DNA of 31,320 nt, from the IMG/VR virus record IMGVR_UViG_3300018019_000131, positions 1-31,320 of that record; one strand, given 5' to 3'. How positions within the stretch are numbered: position 1 is the first letter of the stretch; each line of letters begins with the position of its first letter. A model generated the notes under the pieces. The model was not told the DNA's origin. It made no database searches and worked only from the letters and a program-made list of their open reading frames with translations. The translations under genes and the position numbers were made by a program. This DNA comes from a virus. This document shows, piece by piece, positions 6,976 to 15,700 of this stretch.

Positions 6976-9539
6976 TGTCAGGTGAAATCAGACGCGGCCG
7001 TAAAGCCATAGAGGAAGCAAGCCAAGGCGGCATTCAGAAGCTACTAGACCGACTCTCAGAACGAGGGTTTGACCCAGAAGAGCAAAGCAAAGGTTGGCTT
7101 GCCTTATGCCCTGTTCATGGCGACACAAATCCAAGCTTAGCCATAAACGAAGGCGAAAACGGACAGACGCTCATCTATTGTCTGAGCCATCAGTGTGAGT
7201 TCAATGACATTCTTGACGCACTTGACTTGGAGGCGCGTGATTTAGGAGGTATTCAGAAAACTTCTAAGAGCAAGAAAACTATCGAGTATATTTATACCGA
7301 CGTAAACGGAAATCCTGTACGTAAGAAGGTTCGTAAGGCTGGAAAGCAATTTTCACAAGCGTGGTGGGACGGCAACGAGTGGGTTTGGAAAGACGTTTCA
7401 AAGAACGCCCCAACACTACTTTATCACCTACCCGATGTACTTGACGCCGTAGATGTAGGCGAGGTCATCTACGTTTGCTATGCGGACGATACCGAAGTGC
7501 TCACGCCATCTGGCTGGGTGTCGATGGCCGAGTTATCTGATGACGCTCTGGTCGCGCAGTACGACCTTGGTGAGGTTTCGTTCGTTGTGCCGTCCGCGCA
7601 GCAAGTCTTCGACTACGCCGGTCCTATGGTGTCGATTGACGCCAACTGGTCTGGGTTACTCGTTACTCCCGATCATCGTGTGTTGTGTAAGTATCCTGGT
7701 TTCTCGCCGGTAACCATTCCCGCCGAGAAGGTCAACGTGCAGCGCCAGCTTCCCGTTGCCGGGGTCCGCACGGGAAACGGCAACGGGCCGAGCGCCGATG
7801 AGGCGCGGCTGCTCGCCGCGTGGCAAGCCGATGGTGTTAACTGCGCTCGTGGCTATCGCATTGGTTGGAACCTACGTAAGACTCGTAAGATAACTCGGCT
7901 TCGTTATTTGTTCTCTGTACTTGGTATCGAATGGCAAGAGCAGCAATTTCCGTCCAGATTCGGATGGACATATTTAACGATTGATCGGCGGGACGTACCT
8001 TTATTACAGCGGTTGGCCAATAAGCGTTTTGGATGGGATATTTTAGATTGGCCAATAGAAAGCCGCCAAGCGCTGCTTAGCGAGCTGGGCTATTGGGACG
8101 GCGACCAGATCGGCAAAGAAGGTGTGCGTTATTACACTGCCGATAAGCAGTGTGCGGAGGTTATTTCCGCCGTCGCTGCAACAACTGGATGGGGTGCGAT
8201 TACGCGTCTTGATGAACGGATTGAGCGCCCAAAGCAAAGCCCGCAGTGGATTGTTAACCTTGTTCCGCGCGATTGGCGGCGGCTTGGTCGCAAGCCGGGC
8301 CGCGTAGACTATGATGGGCGCGTCTATTGCCTAACGGTTCCGAGCGGCTATCTCGTGACACGTCGGCAGGGCAAGGTAACAGTTTGCGGAAATTGCGAGG
8401 GCGAGAAGGACGTAGAGGCGCTTATCGAGGCAGGGGTGACGGCTACTTGCAACCCCGATGGTGCAGGTAACTGGAAAGATGAGCTATCTATCCCACTTGA
8501 AGGCGCGAACGTCATCGTTATCGCAGACAGAGACGAGGCGGGTTACCAACATGCCAACAAGGTTGCCTTATCATTACGTCAACGCGACTGTGACGTGCTG
8601 ATTGTCGAGGCCAAAGTTGGCAAGGATGCTCATGACCATCTACGCCTATTTGGCGTTGAAGATTTTGTAGCTGTAGAGGAAATTAAGACTCTACCTGGAG
8701 AAAGATATGGCACTGGAGATTTCGCTCGCGCCATTCAGAGTTATTTTGATAAAGTATTCCGAGGCTCAGGTCCATCCTTTGGTTTTTCCCACTTAGACGA
8801 TTACTTCTATGGGCAACGAGGCGTAACGATATGGCTTGGAGCACCAAAGACGTACAAGAGTTGGGTTCTTGTCAAGGGTCTGAGAGAAAACATATATGCA
8901 GGTAATTGCCCTTGGCATTATTCGTTAGAGCTACCTGCCGAGGAAACCTACATGCGATTGATGTGCATGATTGCCAATATTCCCTGGTGGAAGTATCTTC
9001 GTAATAAACTTTCGCCAGATGAGTGCCAATCCATGAAACAACTAACTGAGGAATTAGAGCAATCAGGGTCCTTTGAAATAGTTAAGCCGCCTCCTGGTGA
9101 ACGTTCAATTGACGATTTGGTTAGCCAAGCCAAAGACGCCGGGGCGGCCGTTGTCTTCATCGACCAGCTTCAATATGTTGAGGTAGATGGACGTTCGCTT
9201 GGTGACTGGAACGAAACGGGTAGATACTTTGGCGTACTTGACCGTGCTCGTAACTACTCCGATGAGATTCCGATTTGTTTTGCCCATCAGTTCAATCGCA
9301 CCATAATGAACGCGGAGACAATGCCAGTAGTGGAGCAAGCAAAGGCGTCTAACGCTATCGCCGAGACGGCCACACAGGTTCTTGGAATATGGTCGAGTAA
9401 AGAGATGCGCGAATCGTCTCAGTTTGAAATTGGTACATTAGCTTCTCGTAACAATAATCTACGTAATTGGTCGGCCGAAGTTAATTTGACCAATGAATGC
9501 CGTTTCGACATTACGGGAGTAGCGGAGAGCGATGGCTGA
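6975..9539 (+). CDS. Primase-helicase (zinc finger, TOPRIM, RecA-type helicase) with intein
   Basis: A fusion of primase-like and DnaB-like parts, as in many phages, acting at the replication fork. The precursor is 854 residues, about 548 after splicing. In order: a CHC2-type zinc finger (C45, H48, C69, C74), a TOPRIM domain whose catalytic CEGEKD follows the intein (E475) and whose IADRDEAG supplies D518 and D520, then a RecA-type helicase core with Walker A GAPKTYKS (622-629) and Walker B VVFIDQ (726-731). The Walker A has tyrosine where glycine is usual. I see no separate catalytic primase RNA-polymerase subdomain beyond TOPRIM, so priming activity is likely but unproven. The N-terminus (EIRRGRKAIEEASQGG) closely resembles that of the SSB-like protein at 10086. 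Confidence 0.9.
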   Translation: MSGEIRRGRKAIEEASQGGIQKLLDRLSERGFDPEEQSKGWLALCPVHGDTNPSLAINEGENGQTLIYCLSHQCEFNDILDALDLEARDLGGIQKTSKSKKTIEYIYTDVNGNPVRKKVRKAGKQFSQAWWDGNEWVWKDVSKNAPTLLYHLPDVLDAVDVGEVIYVCYADDTEVLTPSGWVSMAELSDDALVAQYDLGEVSFVVPSAQQVFDYAGPMVSIDANWSGLLVTPDHRVLCKYPGFSPVTIPAEKVNVQRQLPVAGVRTGNGNGPSADEARLLAAWQADGVNCARGYRIGWNLRKTRKITRLRYLFSVLGIEWQEQQFPSRFGWTYLTIDRRDVPLLQRLANKRFGWDILDWPIESRQALLSELGYWDGDQIGKEGVRYYTADKQCAEVISAVAATTGWGAITRLDERIERPKQSPQWIVNLVPRDWRRLGRKPGRVDYDGRVYCLTVPSGYLVTRRQGKVTVCGNCEGEKDVEALIEAGVTATCNPDGAGNWKDELSIPLEGANVIVIADRDEAGYQHANKVALSLRQRDCDVLIVEAKVGKDAHDHLRLFGVEDFVAVEEIKTLPGERYGTGDFARAIQSYFDKVFRGSGPSFGFSHLDDYFYGQRGVTIWLGAPKTYKSWVLVKGLRENIYAGNCPWHYSLELPAEETYMRLMCMIANIPWWKYLRNKLSPDECQSMKQLTEELEQSGSFEIVKPPPGERSIDDLVSQAKDAGAAVVFIDQLQYVEVDGRSLGDWNETGRYFGVLDRARNYSDEIPICFAHQFNRTIMNAETMPVVEQAKASNAIAETATQVLGIWSSKEMRESSQFEIGTLASRNNNLRNWSAEVNLTNECRFDITGVAESDG
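7476..8393 (+). mobile_element. Intein with degenerate LAGLIDADG endonuclease in the TOPRIM domain
   Basis: An in-frame insertion of 306 residues (168-473). It starts at C168 (CYADDTEVLTPSGW), has block B LLVTPDHRVLC, two dodecapeptide-like motifs (LLAAWQADG and LLSELGYWDGD), block F VYCLTVPSGYLV and ends VCGN before C474. Splicing joins EVIYV to CEGEKD, immediately before the TOPRIM catalytic glutamate, a typical highly conserved target. The residue before the terminal Asn is Gly, not the usual His. Parts of the element near 7690-7850 look more GC-rich than the host gene, in contrast to the AT-richer intein of NrdJ, suggesting a different origin. Confidence 0.92.
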
Positions 9540-9816
9540 GATTCCCGTTCATATTGTTCAAAAGAAAACAGAAAACCTAGACCCCTTTCCGATTCCCAAT
9601 TGGTTTGATGACCCCGAGCAGGTCGCTCCATGCCCCTGTGGTCAACCGCCCGATGAGAGCTGTATGCTCGTTACAGGAGACACACCCCTCAGTCGATGGT
9701 TTCATCAAGGCTGCCTCGATTTCTTAGAGAAAGAGATGGACGAGGAAGAAATTGAGGAAAAGCATGAGTGGGAGAGGCAAATGAAAAAACTACAAGAAAG
9801 AAACGAAGAAGAATAA
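9532..9816 (+). CDS. Small zinc-binding protein, 94 aa
   Basis: Starts at ATG 9532, overlapping the end of the primase-helicase gene by eight bases. Cysteines are arranged as C34-x-C36, C44 and later H-x2-C near residues 58-61 (WFHQGC), which would complete one zinc site. A long, very acidic helix with a charged coiled-coil pattern forms the last third (EKEMDEEEIEEKHEWERQ). I do not know the family. It sits directly after the helicase and before the SSB-like gene, so a role as a replisome accessory is plausible but inferred. Confidence 0.65.
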   Translation: MAEIPVHIVQKKTENLDPFPIPNWFDDPEQVAPCPCGQPPDESCMLVTGDTPLSRWFHQGCLDFLEKEMDEEEIEEKHEWERQMKKLQERNEEE

Positions 9817-9845
9817 ACGCGCCCATTCTGAAGGGTAATAAGCGT

Positions 9846-10001
9846 ATGAGTTTAACAAAGTATGCGGACATAGAAGGCGCTAAAGTCTTGACCCCCGATG
9901 AGCACCAACGCATCGCTAAGAGCCTGCAAAAGCTGGGCAAGCTGAGCGCGCAAGACCTTACCGATGATGAGCGCAAGCTTTTGTTAGACCTATCTAAGTA
10001 A
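9846..10001 (+). CDS. Small unknown protein, 51 aa
   Basis: Not recognised. I take the ATG at 9846, preceded by AAGGG eleven bases away; the frame is open further upstream but would overlap the zinc gene by a run of lysine and arginine codons. The protein is two predicted helices (DEHQRIAKSLQKLGKL and TDDERKLLLDLSK) separated by a short turn, without cysteines. Length and charge suit a small helical adaptor or a fragment of a helix-turn-helix, but no recognition motif is evident. It ends 25 bases before the promoter of the SSB-like gene. Confidence 0.5.
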   Translation: MSLTKYADIEGAKVLTPDEHQRIAKSLQKLGKLSAQDLTDDERKLLLDLSK

Positions 10002-10026
10002 TCTGGCAAAGCCTTTCGAGGCCGCC

Positions 10027-10035
10027 TGCTATAAT
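10027..10035 (+). promoter_or_regulatory. Extended -10 promoter (TGC-TATAAT) for the SSB-like gene
   Basis: TGC-TATAAT, the best -10 in the window, in the gap before the SSB-like gene. The leader would be about 45 bases. Just upstream, GCCT-TTCG-AGGC (10011-10022) forms a small dyad in the spacer region and could be an operator. No -35 hexamer is evident at 16-18 bases. Confidence 0.65.
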
Positions 10036-10070
10036 GAAATAAAACAATGACCATAGGGTTCGCCCGGTCA

Positions 10071-10076
10071 AAGGAG
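10071..10076 (+). promoter_or_regulatory. Ribosome binding site deciding the SSB-like start
   Basis: AAGGAG nine bases before the ATG at 10086, the strongest such site in the window. It excludes the upstream ATG at 10047, which has none and lies only about five bases inside the transcript. Confidence 0.75.
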
Positions 10077-10085
10077 ACAAATAAG

Positions 10086-11156
10086 ATGTCTGAGATTCGT
10101 AGAGGTTCCGCAGCAATTCAAGAAGCAGCCGAGGGTGGTCCTAGTGGAGAGGGTCAGTTCCGTCCTTATCTCCCAGCACTCTTTTGGAAGGAGGACCAGC
10201 AAGAGCGTTACGTCCTTTTCCTCAACGAGGTAGAGGATATGCCGCTATTTGACATGATTCAATTCATTCCAGAGGGCGACTACTTTCAGGAAGCAGTATC
10301 AAAGACCGACCAGTTTTTTGGCGAGAGATATGATGCTTTCGAGAAGGAGTGGGATGCAACAGCTCGTAAAACAAATATCGCCATCGCGGTCGAGCTTGAG
10401 CCCGTAGTAGAGATTGTCAACAAACGTCGTAAGCCGCGAGGCTTTGAGGTTAAGACAGTTGAGTATGAGCGCACCGTCTTTGATGATGATGGCGAGAAGA
10501 CAGACGAGAAGGAAGAGGTTACGTGCCCAGCGGTAGGTTATATAGCGCAGAGCCCAAACAATTTCTTCAACCAAATCAGCAACTACGATGCAAATGAGGC
10601 TCCCGTTACCGAAACGGCGCTGAAGATTACTCGTATCGGTAAGGACAAGTCCACCACCTATCAAATCGTAGGATATGACGAACTCCCTATTGATTTGTCT
10701 AATCTAATCGGTTACGTAGATGGAATTAGCTATCTTGGCGAGGACCTGGACCCTCTGCTCGATGAGATTGAGAAGCTAACGCCAGAGGAAGCCGCACTAG
10801 CCATCGGTAAGAAGCTCCTTGATAAACGCGAAGAGGAACTGATTGATGACGACCGTTATCAGGAATTGTTTGATGGCGTCACAGAGTCAATGGACAAGTT
10901 CGGCAACAAGAAGAAGAGCAAGGAGAAGACGAAAGCCGAGCCCGTAAGAAGCCGAGCAGCTTCTCGTCGCGTAACAAAGGCAGAGGAGTCAGATGGAGAT
11001 GAGCCAGATGAGCCTACGTCTGACCCCGAGCCAACGGAGGAGGTCACGCCTGCTCCAAAAGCTGCTAAAAAAGCAGCTTCTGTCAAACAGACCCCTGAGT
11101 CTCGTATGGCAGAGTTGCGTAAGAAGTCAGCCGAGAGAGCAGCGGCGCGAAAGTAA
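10086..11156 (+). CDS. Probable single-stranded DNA-binding protein, 356 aa
   Basis: Proposed to coat single-stranded DNA at the phage fork. Support is indirect: a central beta-rich domain after RPYLPALFWKEDQQERYVLF, and a long C-terminal tail (from about residue 270) of lysine-rich then acidic/proline-rich low complexity, a layout like phage SSB proteins whose tails recruit partners. It lies between the primase-helicase and RNase H genes. The first 18 residues (SEIRRGSAAIQEAAEGG) match the primase-helicase N-terminus. The extreme C-terminus is basic rather than the acidic tip of bacterial SSB, which is a reason for caution. Own promoter and strong ribosome site suggest high expression. Confidence 0.6.
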   Translation: MSEIRRGSAAIQEAAEGGPSGEGQFRPYLPALFWKEDQQERYVLFLNEVEDMPLFDMIQFIPEGDYFQEAVSKTDQFFGERYDAFEKEWDATARKTNIAIAVELEPVVEIVNKRRKPRGFEVKTVEYERTVFDDDGEKTDEKEEVTCPAVGYIAQSPNNFFNQISNYDANEAPVTETALKITRIGKDKSTTYQIVGYDELPIDLSNLIGYVDGISYLGEDLDPLLDEIEKLTPEEAALAIGKKLLDKREEELIDDDRYQELFDGVTESMDKFGNKKKSKEKTKAEPVRSRAASRRVTKAEESDGDEPDEPTSDPEPTEEVTPAPKAAKKAASVKQTPESRMAELRKKSAERAAARK

Positions 11157-11160
11157 TCGC

Positions 11161-11595
11161 GTGCTTCGAAATCCTATTTCAATTTTCACAGACGGCTCAT
11201 CCAACTATAAAGACGGTTCTGGGGGTTGGGCGTTTGTAGCTATTGATAGTTACGACGGCGAAGAGGTCGGTAGTGGTCACGCCTCGGACACAACGAACAA
11301 TAGGATGGAGCAAACCGCATGGGCTAAGGGTCTAAGCTATTTGTTTGAGACTCTTGGCCCATGCGATGTTCTTGTTTACAGCGATAGCCAGTATGTAGGT
11401 TTAGGGGCGATGGACCGCACACGAAAACGAAAGAGAAACCGTGACCTTTGGAATGAAATTGATAAGGCGATTGACCAGCACAGTTCAGTTGAGTTTGTTT
11501 GGGTCAAGGGTCACGATGGAAGTCATTATAATCAACAGGCGGATGGTCTCGCGGTAAAAGCTCGCAAGGCTGGAATCAAAAATGCCAGAAACTAA
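11161..11595 (+). CDS. RNase HI, 144 aa
   Basis: Cleaves the RNA strand of RNA-DNA hybrids, here most likely removing primers or R-loops. All four catalytic acids of the RNase H fold are visible: D11 (IFTDGSS), E50 (NNRMEQTA), D75 (VYSDSQYV) and D128 (QQADGLA), along with the W-V-K-G-H-D-G loop carrying the catalytic histidine. Length matches bacterial RNase HI without extensions. The start is inferred as the GTG at 11161, four bases after the SSB-like stop; no good ribosome site is present, so it probably depends on coupling. It overlaps the methyltransferase gene by 14 bases. Confidence 0.9.
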   Translation: MLRNPISIFTDGSSNYKDGSGGWAFVAIDSYDGEEVGSGHASDTTNNRMEQTAWAKGLSYLFETLGPCDVLVYSDSQYVGLGAMDRTRKRKRNRDLWNEIDKAIDQHSSVEFVWVKGHDGSHYNQQADGLAVKARKAGIKNARN

Positions 11596-12784
11596 AACAA
11601 ATGAAAATCCTAGTTGGGTCATATTCCCTGGCGATTGTATAGCTGAGATGCAGTTGCTTGATGATAACTCTATTGACGCATGTATTTGCGACCCGCCATA
11701 CTCTTTAGAATTTATGGGAAATTCTTGGGATAAGCATATAGATTTTCAAGGATGGACGCAGCAATGGGCAACCGAGGCTTTGCGAGTTCTAAAGCCAGGT
11801 GGATATTTACTTGCTATGGGTAGCCCTCGTACCTATCATCGTCTCACTTGTGGAATCGAGGATGCTGGTTTCGAGATTAGAGATTGTTTAACTCTTTTTT
11901 ATTGTTATGGAAGCGGATTTCCTAAGTCTCATTCCGTATCTCTTGCTATCGACAAGGCCAAAGGCGGAAAAGACAGAGGAAAAGCCGTAGCAACAGCTTC
12001 AACTAAACTACCCTATCAAGGCGGACAATACGGTCAACAAAGTACAGAGAAACTCCCTAGCGGACAGCAATTACCACCATATGAGCCACAATCAGATGAG
12101 GCTAAGCAATGGGATGGCTGGGGTACAAACCTAAAGCCAGCCTATGAGCCAATCGTTATGGTTCGAAAGCCGCTTGCAGAGAAAACAATAGCCGCGAATG
12201 TCCTAAAGTATGGCACGGGCGCTTTGAACATCGACGCGACACGCATTGGAACAGAAACGATACCGATTAATAAGTTAGAGAAATGGTCTGGTTTCGGACA
12301 AGAGAAGAAACCAAATTATACGCCTACACAATCGGTAGGACGTTGGCCTGCTAATCTTTTATTGGACGAGGGGGCGGCGCAAAAACTAGATGAGCAAGTA
12401 GGAGACACTGGAAACAAATGGAAGAAGAATTATGGAGAGCAGTATGCCGACGAGGCTCGTCAATATGGCGGGGGCACGTTTGGCGGAGGAGGTTATAAAG
12501 GCAACTCAACTTACGCCGACTCGGGTGGACCTTCTAGGTTCTTTTATACACAAAAGGCAAACAAGAAAGAAAAGACCGAGGGAAGCCACCCGACTCAGAA
12601 GCCCATCGAATTGATGCGATACCTTGTGAGACTTGTGACGCCACCAGATGGGATAATTCTTGACCCGTTCATGGGCTCGGGCAGCACAGGCGTGGCTGCT
12701 CTTCTGGAGGGGTTCTCATTCGTTGGTATCGAGCGCGAGGAAGAGTATGTCAAGATAGCAGAACACCGATTGGGTGGAGTATAG
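11582..12784 (+). CDS. Beta-class DNA methyltransferase (N6-adenine or N4-cytosine), 400 aa
   Basis: An S-adenosylmethionine-dependent DNA methyltransferase acting on exocyclic amino groups. The catalytic motif DPPY is near the N-terminus (residues 37-40), and the cofactor motif DPFMGSGSTG is near the C-terminus (about 361-370), preceded by SHPTQKP. This order defines the beta class. The target domain between them, roughly 120-330, is long and glycine-rich (GGGTFGGGGYKGN) and gives no hint of specificity. No restriction endonuclease is adjacent, so it is an orphan enzyme that probably protects phage DNA or marks it for packaging or replication. It is transcribed with the replisome genes. Confidence 0.9.
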   Translation: MPETKTNENPSWVIFPGDCIAEMQLLDDNSIDACICDPPYSLEFMGNSWDKHIDFQGWTQQWATEALRVLKPGGYLLAMGSPRTYHRLTCGIEDAGFEIRDCLTLFYCYGSGFPKSHSVSLAIDKAKGGKDRGKAVATASTKLPYQGGQYGQQSTEKLPSGQQLPPYEPQSDEAKQWDGWGTNLKPAYEPIVMVRKPLAEKTIAANVLKYGTGALNIDATRIGTETIPINKLEKWSGFGQEKKPNYTPTQSVGRWPANLLLDEGAAQKLDEQVGDTGNKWKKNYGEQYADEARQYGGGTFGGGGYKGNSTYADSGGPSRFFYTQKANKKEKTEGSHPTQKPIELMRYLVRLVTPPDGIILDPFMGSGSTGVAALLEGFSFVGIEREEEYVKIAEHRLGGV

Positions 12785-12788
12785 ACTA

Positions 12789-15700
12789 ATGTCTTTACAT
12801 CAACACTCGTGTTTCAGTTCGCTCGACGGTTGGAGTACCGTTAATGAGATTGCAAACCGCACATTAGAAATTGGTCGTTCATATAGTGGACTAACCGACC
12901 ACGGCGTTGTAGCGGGTCATCTTGAGTTTGATAAGGCCATGCGTAAGCGCGGAATTAATCCCGTGTTTGGGGCCGAGCTGTACGCGGGCATCAACTTTAA
13001 TAATCTTAAGAAAGGTGAGCGCGACCAGGCTCATCTGATTGCGCTGGCTATGACAGACGAGGGATTAAAGAACCTTTGGCGGCTAGTCAACGCCACCGCC
13101 GACCGTGACCATTTCCATCACGTTGGTCGGGTGTCCCAAGAAGATATTGTGAAGTACAAGGAGGGCATAATCTTCACATCGGCTTGTCCGTTAGGTCTTG
13201 TACCTAAAGGATTGCTTCGCGGAGATGACACCCACTTGAACTGGTATCTCGATAATTTAGGTGACAATTTTCGCATAGAGATTACAACCTATCCTGGTGA
13301 CGCTGAGTTCAAGGACATGGATTCAGAGGGCGAGGAGGCGACTGTTACTCCACGTCTTATCAACGAACTTCTTATCACGGCTGCCGACGAGAGAGGCGTT
13401 CCTGTTACTTACGGCGATGATGGACACTATGCCTTTCCGAAAGATTTCGAAAAGCATGATATGTATTTGGCGGCGCAGACACGACAGTCTATCTACACGC
13501 CTGTCGAGGAGCGCAAAATGTACCATCCGCCTAATGCCATGTGTATCAAGGACGAGAAGATGGTACGCGAGGCGTTTCATTATCTACCCAAGAAGAAAGT
13601 AGATGAAGTAATCGCTAACACACATGCGGTTGGCGAAGCTGCCGATGCTCACCTCCCGACCGTAGACCGTCCACATCTACCCGTGTTTATACCAACCGAG
13701 TGTCCTTGGATTGATTCCGAGGATAAACGTGACGCGACTGCTCTCTTTACTGATTTGGTAGGCGAGGGTATTGACCGTATCTATAGCGGCACAGAGCGCG
13801 AAGAGGAGGCGTGGACCAAAGCCACGCATGAGGTCGAGGTTCTGACCGAGGATGGACTAGAGCATTACTTCCTGATGGCATGGGACATCATGCAGTTCTG
13901 TAAGTTAGAAGAAATCAACGTCGGACCAGGCAGGGGTTCGAGTGCGGGAGCTATTGTCGCATATGCGCTCGGTATCACTGACGTAGACCCGTTGTACTAC
14001 GACCTGTACTTCGAGAGATTTTGGAATAAGGGACGTACGGATGGCTTTCCCGATATCGACACGGATTTTGCCAAGTCTCGGCGTAGTGAGATATTAGATT
14101 ATCTAATAGCCCGATGGGGAGCAGACCGCGTATGCTCTATTGGCTCCGTTACTCATATGAAGCCGATTGCCGTAATTGAGAAGCTCGCGACAGCATGCGA
14201 GATAGACCACGGCGAAGTAGAACAACTAAAGAAGATTGTAAAGCAAACCAAAGACCTTGAGATTCACGGTCACGAACAGATTGGTTGGAATCCAGAGATT
14301 GAGCCCGACAAGGTCATCTATGTCAACACTTCTACGGAAATGAACCCCGAAGGTGACAAAGTAGGGAAAGAAATTGAACAATGGATAGGCGACAATGAGA
14401 AGCGACAGAAGTACGTTGAAATGTGCGAAGCTGCTTGTTCTCGCAACTCAAATTACGGCGTTCATGCTTCGGGAATCGTTGTATCGGATATTGATTTAGC
14501 AGCCTATGCGCCTGCATATCTACGCGGAGGCAAGGCCGAAGGTATCCCCGCCACCATGTTTCCTATGAAGGAGATTGAAAAGCTGAAGTTAGTCAAGGAG
14601 GATGTTCTAGGACTCAAGACTCTTGATACTCTCGCCGAGTGGGACAAACTCATGGAGGAGAAAGGAATTACTACTGAGTGGTCTGGACTTGACCGCCAAG
14701 AGCACTCTGAGGAGATGTGGAAACTCCTAGACGAAGGATTCGTTGCGGGTATTTTTCAATGCGAGACACATGCTGGTAAGGACTTGGCAGAAAGACTCAA
14801 AATCCGTAACGTTGAGGACCTTGGCGTACTCGTTGCGCTAAATCGTCCTGGTCCCTCGCGTGCAGGGGTACCAAACCGTTACATCGCGCGCAAAGAGGGG
14901 CGCAGCGAAATCACTTATCCGCATCCTTTGCTTGAAGAGATACTAAAACCAACTTTCGCTTTGTTTCTGTACCAAGAGCAGATCATTCGTTTCATGAGCG
15001 AGTTAGGGTATTCTCTTGGCGACGCCGATGCGATGCGTAAGATACTGGGAAAGAAGCAACCAGAGAAGCTAAGCGAAATCTTTGAGGGCTTCAATGAGTG
15101 GGATAAAAAGGGCTTCCTGCAAGTCGCTATGGAGAAAGGATTTAGCAAAGAGGTTGCTACTGAAGTTTGGAAGGATATTGAGGGTTTTGCCTCATACTCG
15201 TTTAACAAGTCTCATTCTATCGCCTACGCAATCATCGCGTTTCGTTGCCTTTATGCTAAGTTCTATGGCCCGCAAGAGTGGTACATCGCCTGTATTCGTA
15301 CGGTTGATAACGCTAAGCGTGTAGATTTGACGCCGCAGTATATCAAAGAGGCTCGCCGTATGGGAATCAAGGTGCTTCCTCCCGATATTCGCTACTCAAA
15401 GGCGGAAGTAGATGTACACGATGGTCATATTTACTTTGGATTCGGCGACATCAAGGGCGTTGGTACTGGGGGCGAGTATCTTGTCAAACTACGCGATGAG
15501 AATCGTTTTGATATTTCTACTCCTGAGATATTAGAAGAGATGTTGGTCTGCCTCAACGATATGGAACTCGCCCATAAGAAGGAGGCTATCGCGGAAGATA
15601 ATCCCTTACCATCCGATTGGAAGTCTCCTAAACAACTTCTAAACGAGAAGAAGCTTTCACTAGTACACGCCGTGGGCGCATGGAACGACCTTGAAGGAGC

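Noticed and set aside
10047-10085. Upstream ATG for the SSB-like gene
   Set aside because: No ribosome site, only about five bases into the transcript, and a strong AAGGAG precedes the ATG at 10086, where the shared N-terminal motif also begins.
11059-11079. Eight-pair hairpin AAGCTGCT / AGCAGCTT as a terminator
   Set aside because: It lies within the lysine-alanine repeat of the SSB-like gene, has no U-tract after it, and is explained by repeated Ala-Lys codons.
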